Source: JAQBQB01 sp963757185
GTDB taxonomy: Bacteria; Gemmatimonadota; Gemmatimonadetes; Gemmatimonadales; Gemmatimonadaceae
Length of the DNA stretch: 64,000 nucleotides
Direction: 5' to 3'
Assembly (NCBI GenBank): GCA_963757185.1
Contig: CAVWQI010000008.1
Span: 632,226 to 696,225, forward strand
Of this stretch, positions 18,201-26,006 are shown in pieces. Position 1 is the first letter of the stretch; every line of letters begins with the position of its first letter. The translations under genes were made by a program, and so were the position numbers. Under the pieces are notes generated by a model. The model saw nothing but the letters and a program-made list of their open reading frames with translations, did not search any database and was not told the DNA's origin.

Positions 18201-18496
18201 AGCATGCCCATCGAAATCACGCGCTGGTTGTCGAACACCGGGCGCCACGTGACGCCGTTGTTGGTGGACTTCCAGATCCCACCCGCCGCGGCGGCGGCGA
18301 AGAACGTTTTCGACGGCGACGGAATCCCCGTCACGTCCGACATGCGGCCCATCGTGTTCGCGGGGCCGATGTTCCGCCAGCGAAATCCGGCGATCGTGAG
18401 GGAGTCGAGCTCGAAGGGCTTGGATACAGGCGCTTGGGCGGCCGCGGCAGATGCGACGAACGTCGCGACGGCCACGACTCGGTGTGTGCGAATCAT
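15218..18496 (-). CDS. Secreted BNR/VPS10-like beta-propeller protein
   Basis: A 1,092-residue exported protein. The ATG at 18496 gives a signal peptide ending SAAAAQAP; upstream in-frame codons do not look like a signal. It contains many Asp-box/BNR strands (WKSTNNGVTW, YKSTDGGITW, YKTEDGGQTW, LWKSTDAGKTW, WVTRNDGGTW), the pattern of sortilin/VPS10 and xyloglucanase-type propellers. From about residue 930 it becomes Pro/Ala/Gly-rich low complexity, then ends in a small beta domain (GDYVAIMTVNGKTIRQKIRV) like the FlgD-type Ig domain. Ligand unknown. No enzyme residues recognised. Confidence 0.88.
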   Translation of the reverse strand: MIRTHRVVAVATFVASAAAAQAPVSKPFELDSLTIAGFRWRNIGPANTMGRMSDVTGIPSPSKTFFAAAAAGGIWKSTNNGVTWRPVFDNQRVISMGMLAIAPSDTMQVWAGTGEPNSRNTISPGGGVYKSTDGGITWKPMGLEKTQAIGRIVVHPTNPNIVYVAALGAPWNANPERGLYKTEDGGQTWQLIKFISDKAGFVDVALDPSNPNTVWASSWQRVRGPYFLNSGGPGSALWKSTDAGKTWTEIKGGGFPETTKGRIGITISISNPRVMYTLVEADTVPNPKPEKGKPAAKSPTGLYRSNDGGATWTRTSDQDTRPFYYSQVRVHPKNPERVYWSSTPVLVSNDGGKTVINATNGIHVDHHAMWIDPVDPDRMIVGDDGGVSITFDQGGTYMFANMFAVGQLYNISYDFQVPYRVCGGLQDNGSWCGPSRRRQGPITNAMWFTVGGGDGFVTQQDPTDPNTIYAESQGGAIVRLNYATGQSSFLLKPQYRQRYDMYEDSVLVERGDTVAPQTAAQKRAIADIRARQRTDSAALDLRFNWNTPYLISPHNPSTLYVGGNRVLKSTKRGDDLFPISPDLSTADTVKIRVSTRTTGGITNDATGAETYCTVVSLNESPIRAGILYAGTDDGRLWVTRNDGGTWEELTAHVPGVPAGTYITRIEPSPHDSMTFFVTYDNHRNGDYKPYVFVTHDFGKTFSSIVANLPVGGPDYVHVIRQDLVNKNLLFLGTDVGAYVSVNGGQSWQRFMTGLPTVPVHDLRIHPRDHEIIAATHGRGIWIADISALQQIDDKVMAEDAHVFSSPTAFQFGDPPVEGQSQGHLVFQGASPPYGAVITYRLAARQPQAKIAIVDATGDTMQVLNGPGAAGINRVAWSFAGKAPPRRALGAVQKRDSALQMNRIVFVLDSLDKAGANPMMTGMMRQLVRTGDFSPIAAMFAGRGGAAGFGAPPPWNSRPGEQATGAAAAGGGRGGAPGGAPSGAPAAVPAVPGASGAASQVGTPVAAAPAAAAAAMPLDPSAMQQWAPLFNIPGRPPAGGFGLNFMQTLGFGDPTAAFFGGAGGSVAAGDYVAIMTVNGKTIRQKIRVEKSNP

Positions 18497-18600
18497 GATC
18501 GAGTGGGGTGGGGGACGACGTTTCGGACGACGATCGCTTTCCGAATTGGCTAACGTATCACCAGCGCGCCGTACCGGACACCCCGGCCACGCTGTAGGGG

Positions 18601-18647
18601 GAGAAAACGAAACGCAGATGACGCGGATCTGCGGCATCGTCGTTCTC
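18601..18647. repeat. Compact CGCAGAT-family repeat, copy B
   Basis: A short, nearly loopless version lies upstream of the propeller gene. AACGCAGATGACGC at 18611-18624 is followed directly by its degenerate inverse GCGGCATCGTCGTT (18631-18644), all inside GAGAA/TTCTC ends. It looks like a decayed or internally deleted copy of the family at 13591-13728. Confidence 0.6.
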
Positions 18648-18691
18648 ATTTCGTCCGACGCCAAGCGTAGCCCCATGGCGAGGGGAGCAGA

Positions 18692-20017
18692 TCACCGGTC
18701 GGGCCATCCGTACAACCGGAGCGCATTCCCTCGCATGACCATCTTCGCGATCTCCGCCGCCCGAGGCTTCGTGATCTCGCCTTCGTTCACCATCTCGGTG
18801 AGAGCGATCGCCAGCGCGTCGCGGGCCGAGGTCGTGGTCTGATAGCCGATCTCCTCCCAATCGATCGCAGCCGAACTGCCTGGCGAAAGATCCGTCCCGA
18901 AGAGGACCTTCTCCGGATACCACTCGAGCCAGTAGCGGATGGTTCGTGCGAGCTCCCGCGTCGGCAGCAGCCACGTCTGTTCGGAGAAGTCCGTATACAC
19001 GTTCGGCTTCATGAGGAGCGGCGCGATCTCCTTCGAGAACGGACCGGCGCCGCCGTGCAGAAGGACGAACTTGGTCTTGCGCAATGACGCGTCGTCGAGG
19101 ACTGGCTCGAGCAACAGCGGATTCGCTCCGGCGATCTCGAAGTAGCCGCCACATCCATACCCGGTATGAATGTGAACGGGGAGTCCGAGCCGCCCCGCCT
19201 CGACGGCGACGTGATGAAAAACGACGTCCTGGATCGCGGTGTACTCGGCGTCCGTCGGGACGCCGGCGTTGGTGTACCGGGCATACGCTCTATCGGCCAC
19301 CGCCTTGTCGCCGCGCGTGAAATTGAGCGGGCGCAGGTAGGCCGCTTCGTACTTGATTGCGACTGCTCCCTCGCGTTTGAGCCGCTCGAGCGTCGGCGTC
19401 ACGACCTGCGAGAGATAAGCGTCGAGCGTGGCCGGGCGGCGGCTTACGTTGACGGCCGTCATGTAGCGCTTGAGCAGCGCGTCTTCACGGCCAAAGAAAA
19501 TTTTTCGGTCCGGCGTGTACTTCGCAACGCCGCTGTTGTCGAGCGGAAAGAGAAGTGCGTCGACGAAGGGCACCCAGCGGAAGCCGGGCGCGACAAGCCC
19601 CCGTCCAATGGCGACACGGTTGGCCAACTCCGTCTGGATGCCGAGCTTCTCGAGCACCCACGCGGGATAGCGATCGCCCTGAGCCGCCTTCACTCGCTGC
19701 TTCGCCGCCACCAGTTCCCGCACGTGCGCCGAGTCGGTGTCGTTGTAGCGATAGCCGTAGAGCGCCTTCCACGCGGCGAGATAGCGCGGGTTGTCCGGCC
19801 GAGTCGTCAGCGCCGCCTCGGTCGGCTCGAGCGGGTCGCAAGGCAGCGCGTCGAAGTCGTCGTCCTTCTGGCCCGCGACGGTGAGCGCGGGCGGATGTGA
19901 ATGGTTGTCGATGGCCTTGATGGCGCGAATCGTCGACAGGAGGCCCGGGTCCGGCTGCTGCGCGCCGGCGGCGTTCAGGGCGAGAAGGGCGATTGACGAG
20001 AGGGCGAATCGGTGCAT
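18692..20017 (-). CDS. Secreted amidohydrolase superfamily metal-dependent hydrolase
   Basis: A 441-residue protein with a signal peptide (MHRFALSSIALLALNAAGA). The amidohydrolase-2 metal site can be followed in order: DNHSHP on strand 1, a lysine in IKYEAAY, VHIHTGYG, the third His region FVLLHGG, and the catalytic Asp in LFGTDLSPG. Known relatives act on varied C-N, C-O or C-C substrates with one or two metal ions, and the substrate here is not deducible. It is separated from the propeller gene by compact repeat B. Confidence 0.85.
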   Translation of the reverse strand: MHRFALSSIALLALNAAGAQQPDPGLLSTIRAIKAIDNHSHPPALTVAGQKDDDFDALPCDPLEPTEAALTTRPDNPRYLAAWKALYGYRYNDTDSAHVRELVAAKQRVKAAQGDRYPAWVLEKLGIQTELANRVAIGRGLVAPGFRWVPFVDALLFPLDNSGVAKYTPDRKIFFGREDALLKRYMTAVNVSRRPATLDAYLSQVVTPTLERLKREGAVAIKYEAAYLRPLNFTRGDKAVADRAYARYTNAGVPTDAEYTAIQDVVFHHVAVEAGRLGLPVHIHTGYGCGGYFEIAGANPLLLEPVLDDASLRKTKFVLLHGGAGPFSKEIAPLLMKPNVYTDFSEQTWLLPTRELARTIRYWLEWYPEKVLFGTDLSPGSSAAIDWEEIGYQTTTSARDALAIALTEMVNEGEITKPRAAEIAKMVMRGNALRLYGWPDR

Positions 20018-20209
20018 GGCGAGGGCAGAAGGCGGAGTCAGCTAAGGGTGTGGCTTAGACGGCTTGGTCGCCAGGATGGGCACTCTAGCGGCAGGCGTCA
20101 GCGACAGTCGCGGGGCGGTCGTCGCCGCATTTGCCCTTTGCCGCGGGGCGCGCCATCGTTTCGTGGAGTTCGCGTTGGCCGACCAGCCGCGATGTGAGAG
20201 GAGGGTCTC

Positions 20210-21154
20210 ATGAAGCTTTCCCAGCTCTTTGCGTCCACGCGGACGCCGCGATCCACTCTCGCAGTTCAAACCGTTGAAACCGTGGCGGCGACCGACGAGC
20301 ATGGCGTGAGACCGACGGACAGCGCGCTCGACCTGTTCGGGATAACGCACATTGGGAAGGTGCGCCACGAGAATCAGGATCACTTCTTCGTCGGTACCAT
20401 TCACCCGGAAGTCCACGTACACGGCACGAGTCTGACGAACGCGGAGCGGTTGCCGCTTCGCGGCCAGCGTCTGGCAACGGTATTTCTCGTGGCCGATGGC
20501 GTCGGCGGTCAGTTCGGAGGAGCGGAGGCAAGCCGGTTGGCGGCCGAGGCGGTCACGGCGTACGTCTCGTCGAGCCTGCGGTGCTACCATGCGGCCGGCG
20601 CCTCGGACGACAAGCTGTTTCTCGATGGGTTGCGCGCGGCGGCGATGAATGCGCACGAAACGGTGTCGGTGGAATCGGCGATCCGCGGTGACACGCACAT
20701 GGCGACGACGCTGACGTTCGGCATCGCCGTGTGGCCCTGGCTCTACGTACTGCAAGTCGGCGACAGCCGCGCGTACTTCTGCTGCAACGGGGTGATGCGC
20801 CAGATCACGCGCGACCAGACGGTCGCCCAGGATCTCGTGGACCAGGGCGTTCTCACCCCCGAACGGGCCGCCAACTCGCCGTACACACACGTGCTCTCCA
20901 GCGCGATCGGCGGATCCGCTGCCCTACCGGTCGTGACGCGCATCGACGTTCGCGGCGAGCGTCCGGTGGTGCTGCTGTGCAGCGACGGCCTCACCAAGCA
21001 CATCACCGATCGCGAGATCGAGCAGCACATACTCGGCCTCGAGTCATCCGAGCAACTTTGCCGAGCATTGCTCGAGCTCGCGCTCGAGCGGGGTGGGTCG
21101 GACAACGTCACGATCGTCGTGGGACGCGTGCGGTCATCGCCACCCGCCGCGTGA
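20210..21154 (+). CDS. PP2C-type protein serine/threonine phosphatase
   Basis: A cytoplasmic metal-dependent phosphatase of 314 residues. All metal-site motifs are visible: RHENQDH (52-58), VADGVGG (94-100), GDSRAY (184-189), CSDGLT (257-262) and GGSDN (295-299). There is a ~40-residue leader before the catalytic domain and no membrane segment. AGGAGG six bases before the ATG fixes the start. It may oppose a Hanks-type kinase such as the one at 49.6 kb (inference; they are not adjacent). No insertion beyond the family core. Confidence 0.94.
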   Translation: MKLSQLFASTRTPRSTLAVQTVETVAATDEHGVRPTDSALDLFGITHIGKVRHENQDHFFVGTIHPEVHVHGTSLTNAERLPLRGQRLATVFLVADGVGGQFGGAEASRLAAEAVTAYVSSSLRCYHAAGASDDKLFLDGLRAAAMNAHETVSVESAIRGDTHMATTLTFGIAVWPWLYVLQVGDSRAYFCCNGVMRQITRDQTVAQDLVDQGVLTPERAANSPYTHVLSSAIGGSAALPVVTRIDVRGERPVVLLCSDGLTKHITDREIEQHILGLESSEQLCRALLELALERGGSDNVTIVVGRVRSSPPAA

Positions 21155-21164
21155 TCGCTTGCGG

Positions 21165-21731
21165 TCAGGACAGCGGCGGAATGGGCTCCGGCGCCTCTCC
21201 GTCGCGGAGACGCGACCAGTTTTCCATCAGCTCATCCCGGTGAAGTTCGCTCCACTCGACGACTAGTCGCAGGGCCCGGGCAGGAAAGCGACCCGTCACG
21301 ACGCCATCGTGGATCGTCACGCTGACCTGGTACTCGCCGTACGTTGCGTGGAAATGCGGCGGGGCGTGCTCGTTGGCGAGCATGCGAATGACGATGCCGT
21401 AGAATCTGCTGACTTCCGGCATCCCGGCGATGTACGCCGACTCGTCGTGGCGAGCGTCACCGAACGACCGCGGCTCCAACCCGTTTGCCGCGCGGACCCT
21501 GTCGTACAGCGTTTCGGGCGCCCAATCGGCTCCGTTCGACCAGGCGATCGTCCCGTTTTCGATCGCGACTTGGGCGAACCGTGCCGGATCGCGTAGCGGC
21601 TCGAAGATCGGCCCGCGCAGTCCATCGCTGAGGTCGACTTCGCCCTCGGTGCCGTCGGAAAAACGGAGCCACAACACGTGCTCGCGCACGTGCCGCACAG
21701 CCGTCACCTCTGGGAGTTCGTACTCGAGCAT
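21165..21731 (-). CDS. DUF2442-DUF4160 fusion protein
   Basis: Two small domains usually found as separate neighbouring genes are joined in one 188-residue frame. DUF2442 covers residues ~3-75 (LPEVTAVRHVREHVLWLRFSDG, LRDPARFAQVAIENGTIAW). DUF4160 covers ~100-185 (MPEVSRFYGIVIRMLANEHA, PPHFHATYGEY, WSELHRDELMENW). The internal GMPEVSRF looks like the normal DUF4160 start. I chose the ATG just before DUF2442; codons farther upstream lack family similarity. A perfect GCCGAGC-ATAG-GCTCGGC hairpin (21736-21753) lies just before that start. Such pairs have been viewed as toxin-antitoxin-like, which is unproven. Confidence 0.78.
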   Translation of the reverse strand: MLEYELPEVTAVRHVREHVLWLRFSDGTEGEVDLSDGLRGPIFEPLRDPARFAQVAIENGTIAWSNGADWAPETLYDRVRAANGLEPRSFGDARHDESAYIAGMPEVSRFYGIVIRMLANEHAPPHFHATYGEYQVSVTIHDGVVTGRFPARALRLVVEWSELHRDELMENWSRLRDGEAPEPIPPLS

Positions 21732-21883
21732 CGTCGCCGAGCATAGGCTCGGCGCGGCGGCGTCCGCAAGGGCGCTACCGGACTCCTCCATCGAGGTGTC
21801 GTGAGAGGGTCCGCGCGCATGCGGGCGGGCCGTAGTCAGCGTCTCCACAGCCACTCGACGGGGCCGAATCGATAGCGCTTCAG

Positions 21884-22948
21884 TCACCACGTGCTCGAGG
21901 CCATCTGAATCGAAAACAGCACGACGGTGATCGCGAACATGCCGGTGTATCCCACGCGGCCGAACCAGCGCAGACCGAAGCTGTAGAAGAGAAACGTGGA
22001 AACGACGGATTGCGTGAGGTACGTGGTGAGCGCCATGCGGCCGGCGGCGGCGAGCGGAGCGAGGAGGAGGGCGCCGCGCGTGGTCTGAAAGGCCAGCAAG
22101 AGGAGCGCGCCGTACGCGAGCCCCATAGGAATCGTCGCGTCAGAGCGGTGAAGACGAAACGGCGCCACGAGAGCATGACGTTGCGAGTGGTGTGGGCGGC
22201 CGAGGGGCGGGGCGAGAAAGCGTCGCCCGCGAATCCCGCCGCGAAAAAGACGAGCGCGGCGCCGAGGCACCAGTAAGGAAACGACGAGTCGCGCGCCGGT
22301 CGCTGACCAGGCGTTGGAAGAATCCTGAACGAAACGCCCAAACGCCGGCGAGAAATATCGACAGGATGTAGAAGTACGTCGTGAGGCCCCATCGTCCGAA
22401 CCAATCGGCGACGTCCAAGACGCGCTGGTGATGGATTTGCGCGAGAGAGCCGTGGCCGTAAATCCAATTCGCCGTGACCGGCGGGACGCGGGGCACCATG
22501 ATTCGTTGCCCGGCGAGCCACCTTACGCGCGTGATGATGTCGCCCGCGAACAGGTACAACACGAACGCCCACGCGAGCTGCCGCTTCGGCGTGACGTCGC
22601 GAAAGAGCAGCAGCGCGAACGAGACGAGCGCGTACGACGTGAGAATGTCGCCATGCCAGATGAGGAGCGCGTGCACGAGCCAGATCCCAGCAGCGCCGCA
22701 GATCGCCGGATATACGTGCGCTGGATGCTCACGCCGCGTTGGGCCGCGCGTGTCAGTTGGATGCCGAAGCCGATGCCGAACAGAAAACACAGGAGGGTGA
22801 AGAACCGGCCTTCGACGAAATACTCCTGTACAAAACCGATAGTGCGATCGAGCCACGTCGTCTCGTCAGCGACACCGTACCAGTCGTTCAGGTTCGACCA
22901 GAGCACCCCGAACATTGCCCAGACGCGGAGTAGATCGAGGGCCTGAAT
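21884..22948 (-). pseudogene. DUF418 family membrane protein, frameshifted
   Basis: Several minus-strand frames together make one DUF418-type multi-span protein. The N-terminus LDLLRVWAMFGVLWSNL and EYFVEGRFFTLLCFLFGIGFG lie at about 22.93-22.70 kb. Then HALLIWHGDILTSYALVSFA follows after one shift, WCLGAALVFFAAGFAGDAF after another, and LAYGALLLLAF with YLTQSVVSTFLFYS after a third. No ATG precedes the conserved N-terminus in frame. Either a decayed gene or sequence errors; I favour errors because the conserved segments remain intact between shifts. A perfect ATTAGCTAAT palindrome sits at 22947-22956. Confidence 0.75.
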
Positions 22949-23080
22949 TAGCTAATTTGGCGCGACGGGCTCGAGTTACGTAGTAGTCGGCGGAGCGTAC
23001 ACGCAGAAAGAGGGTGAGGAGGTGGTTGTAGAAATAGGAAGTGAGGGTGGGGGATAATATAATTGCAAGGGGGGGAAGCG

Positions 23081-24154
23081 CTACCGGTACTCCTCCATCA
23101 GCTCGGCCAGCTTCGCGCTCCCCGGGCACAAATCGTCGAACGGTAGATCGACGAGCGGCGTGGCCGACGTCTTGGCGAGTGCGTGCATGTCCGACCCGGC
23201 TTCGTCGATGTAGAGAAGCCCGGTCACCACCTCGCCGCGCGCCATGTGCTCGCGCACGTGCGCGTACGCCGCGTCGCGGTTCCGGGGATCGTAGTCCGAC
23301 GCGACGCGATGGAAGCGAACGACGCTTCCGTCGTGCATCGTCACGCTCACCGCCCCGCTGCCCTCCCCGTTCGTCGGCGGGCTCGTGTCCGCCGTGATCT
23401 CACGGCGCAGTGGGACGAAGTCGACCGGCGCGAGCTCGGCGTAATGCTCGCGCGTGTACCGGTAGCTCTTCGTCGACGTGTCGTGGTCGTTGAAGCTCAC
23501 GCACGGCGAGATGATGTCGACAAGCGCGAACCCGTTGTGCCTCATCGCCGCTTTCAGGATCGGCGTCAGCTGCGCCTTGTCGCCGGAGAAGCTGCGCGCG
23601 ACGAAGGTTGCGCCGAGCGTGAGCGCGAGCAGCACCGGATCGATCGGCGACTGAAGATTCGCCTCGCCCTTCTTGGATTTCGACCCGACATCCGATGACG
23701 CCGAGAACTGACCCTTGGTGAGCCCGTAGACGCCGTTGTTCTCGAGCACGTACATCATGTTCACGTTGCGGCGGATGGCGTGGCACAGCTGCCCGAGCCC
23801 GATCGACAGCGAGTCGCCGTCACCCGAGATGCCGATGTACGCGAGATCGCGATTCGCGGCGTTCGCGCCGGTCGCCAGCGCCGGCATGCGCCCGTGCACG
23901 CCGTTGAATCCATGCGATTGTCGCAGGAAGTACGCGGTCGTCTTCGATGAGCAGCCGATGCCGCTCATCTTCGCCGCGCGGTGCGGCGGGACCTCGAGCT
24001 CCCACAGTGCCTGGACGAGCGCCGCGGTGATGGAATCGTGTCCGCACCCCGCGCAGAGCGTCGACATCGCGCCCTCGTAGTCGCGCTTCGTCAGCCCGAG
24101 CGAGTTTTTCGGGAGAGACGGGTGCCGGACCGCCGGCTTCGGAATGGATGTCAT
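23081..24154 (-). CDS. korB: 2-oxoacid:ferredoxin oxidoreductase, beta subunit
   Basis: The thiamine-diphosphate subunit of a two-subunit 2-oxoacid (probably 2-oxoglutarate) ferredoxin oxidoreductase, which oxidatively decarboxylates a 2-oxoacid with CoA and reduces ferredoxin. The 357-residue product has LCAGCGHDS (cluster-ligand cysteines), the TPP motif GDGDSLSIG ending at NNGVYGLTKGQFSASS, and a Gly-rich core. Length matches KorB-like proteins. It is third in a minus-strand run, 13 bases after the alpha subunit. Substrate choice between 2-oxoglutarate and pyruvate is not certain. Confidence 0.9.
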   Translation of the reverse strand: MTSIPKPAVRHPSLPKNSLGLTKRDYEGAMSTLCAGCGHDSITAALVQALWELEVPPHRAAKMSGIGCSSKTTAYFLRQSHGFNGVHGRMPALATGANAANRDLAYIGISGDGDSLSIGLGQLCHAIRRNVNMMYVLENNGVYGLTKGQFSASSDVGSKSKKGEANLQSPIDPVLLALTLGATFVARSFSGDKAQLTPILKAAMRHNGFALVDIISPCVSFNDHDTSTKSYRYTREHYAELAPVDFVPLRREITADTSPPTNGEGSGAVSVTMHDGSVVRFHRVASDYDPRNRDAAYAHVREHMARGEVVTGLLYIDEAGSDMHALAKTSATPLVDLPFDDLCPGSAKLAELMEEYR

Positions 24155-24167
24155 GGAGTAACGATTC

Positions 24168-26006
24168 TCAGACGCGCGCGGCTTCGCGGCGCGTCGGTTC
24201 GGGTCCGACTGGTTGCGCTCTCTTGCCGACGACGCCGGCGACGACGCGATCGGCGGTGAGCGGCAGGCCGCCGTAGTCGAGCACGGAGATCATTCTGTCT
24301 CGAGCGATCCCCGTCTCGAGTGCGATCAAGGAGCGTAGCTGGCCGTCGCGATTCTGCTCGACGACGAAGCACTTCGGATGCGCTTCGATGAACTCCTTCA
24401 CGCCGGGGCCGAACGGGAACGCGCGGATCCGCATGTAGTCGACGACGACACCGTCGCGGGCGAGGCGATCCACCGCTTCGACGACCGCGGAATGACAGCC
24501 GCCGATCGAAACGATGCCGACGTCCGTTTTCTTGGCGCCGGCGCGGATCTCCGGTGCCGGTACCGCCTTCGCGGCCGTCTCCATCTTCTTCACCAACCGA
24601 TCGACGACCTCCAGATACTCGGCGGCGTCCTCGGTGTAGGTGCCGAACTTGGTGTGGCCAGAGCCGCGCGTGAAATAGCCGCCGCGGGGCGACGCGCCGG
24701 GAATCGTTCTCGCCGCGATGCCGTCGCCGTCGACGTCCAGGTAGCGCGAGAACTTCTCCACCTTCTCCAGCTCGGCTGGCCCGAGCACCTTGCCGCGATC
24801 GGGGCGATAACTGTCGTTCCAGGTGAAGCGCGGGCACATCCAGTCGTTCATCCCGATGTCGAGATCGGACACGACGAACACAGGTGTCTGGAATCGCTCC
24901 GCGAGGTCGAACGCTTCGACGGCGAGCGTGAAGCACTCGGCCGGATTCGCCGGGAAGAGCGCGATGTGCTTCGTGTCGCCGTGCGACAGGTACGCGATCG
25001 ACAGCAGGTCGCCCTGCTGCGTACGCGTCGGCATGCCGGTGGACGGGCCGGTGCGTTGAATGTCGAAGAAGACGCCCGGAATCTCCGTGTAATAGGCGAG
25101 CCCGATGAATTCGCTCATCAACGAGATGCCCGGGCCGGCCGTCGAGGTGAACGCTCGCGCGCCCGCCCACCCGGCGCCGATCACCATGCCCGCCGCCGCC
25201 AGCTCGTCCTCGGCCTGGATCAGTGCGTAGTTGCGCTCGCCGGTCGTCGGGTCCACGCGGAAACGCTCACAGTACTCCTTGAACGCTTCCATCAGCGACG
25301 TGGAGGGCGTGATCGGATACCACGCGCCGACGGTTGCGCCGGCGAAGACCGCGCCGAGTGCGCCGGCGGCGTTGCCGTCGATCAGGATACTGTCCTTCGT
25401 CTTGTCGACGCCCAGCCGTTTCAAATGGAAGGGGAGCGGACAGTCGTAGTTCGCCTTCGCGTAGTCGAAGCCGAGCCGGATCGCGCGGAAGTTGGCGTCG
25501 AGCAGCGCGCGCTTCTTGGCGAACTTCTCACGCAGCATCTCGTTCACCACGTCCATGTCGAACTGGAGCAGCGCCGCCAGCGCGCCGACGTAGACGATGT
25601 TGCGCAGGAGCGTGCGATTGCGGTCGCCCTCGAAGTTCTCGACGCACAGCGTGCCGAACGGGATGCCGAGGATGGTGATCCCTTCACGAATCAGCTTGTC
25701 GTCGAGCGGCCAGGACGAGTCGTAGAGCAGGTAGCCGCCTTCGCGCACCGCGGCGACGTCCTTGGCGTACGTCTCCGGGTTGAGCGCGACGACGAGGTCG
25801 ACGTGCTCCGGTCGAGCCGTGTAGCCGTCCTCGCTGACGCGGATCTCGTACCACGTCGGCAGACCCTGGATGTTCGACGGAAACACGTTCTTGCCGGTGA
25901 CCGGGATGCCCATGCGAAAGATCGCCTGCATGAGCAGGCCGTTCGCGCTGGCCGAACCCGTCCCGTTGACAGTCCCGATCTTGAACGCGAAATCGTTAAT
26001 GGGCAT
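24168..26006 (-). CDS. korA: 2-oxoacid:ferredoxin oxidoreductase, fused gamma-alpha subunit
   Basis: A 612-residue partner of the beta subunit. Residues ~1-190 are the gamma domain (FAFKIGTVNGTGSASANGLL, VSEDGYTARPEHVDLVVALN). From ~210 the alpha domain begins with AGATVGAWYPITPST, the pyrimidine-binding signature, then GPGISLMSEF and a C-terminal transketolase-like domain. Fusion of gamma and alpha is usual for KorA of actinobacteria and similar aerobes. The start overlaps the upstream flavoprotein gene by 11 bases, so the three genes form one operon. Confidence 0.91.
   Translation of the reverse strand: MPINDFAFKIGTVNGTGSASANGLLMQAIFRMGIPVTGKNVFPSNIQGLPTWYEIRVSEDGYTARPEHVDLVVALNPETYAKDVAAVREGGYLLYDSSWPLDDKLIREGITILGIPFGTLCVENFEGDRNRTLLRNIVYVGALAALLQFDMDVVNEMLREKFAKKRALLDANFRAIRLGFDYAKANYDCPLPFHLKRLGVDKTKDSILIDGNAAGALGAVFAGATVGAWYPITPSTSLMEAFKEYCERFRVDPTTGERNYALIQAEDELAAAGMVIGAGWAGARAFTSTAGPGISLMSEFIGLAYYTEIPGVFFDIQRTGPSTGMPTRTQQGDLLSIAYLSHGDTKHIALFPANPAECFTLAVEAFDLAERFQTPVFVVSDLDIGMNDWMCPRFTWNDSYRPDRGKVLGPAELEKVEKFSRYLDVDGDGIAARTIPGASPRGGYFTRGSGHTKFGTYTEDAAEYLEVVDRLVKKMETAAKAVPAPEIRAGAKKTDVGIVSIGGCHSAVVEAVDRLARDGVVVDYMRIRAFPFGPGVKEFIEAHPKCFVVEQNRDGQLRSLIALETGIARDRMISVLDYGGLPLTADRVVAGVVGKRAQPVGPEPTRREAARV

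Noticed and set aside
16934..18553. A 539-codon plus-strand frame opposite the propeller gene
   Set aside because: No recognisable fold and composition typical of antisense shadow frames.
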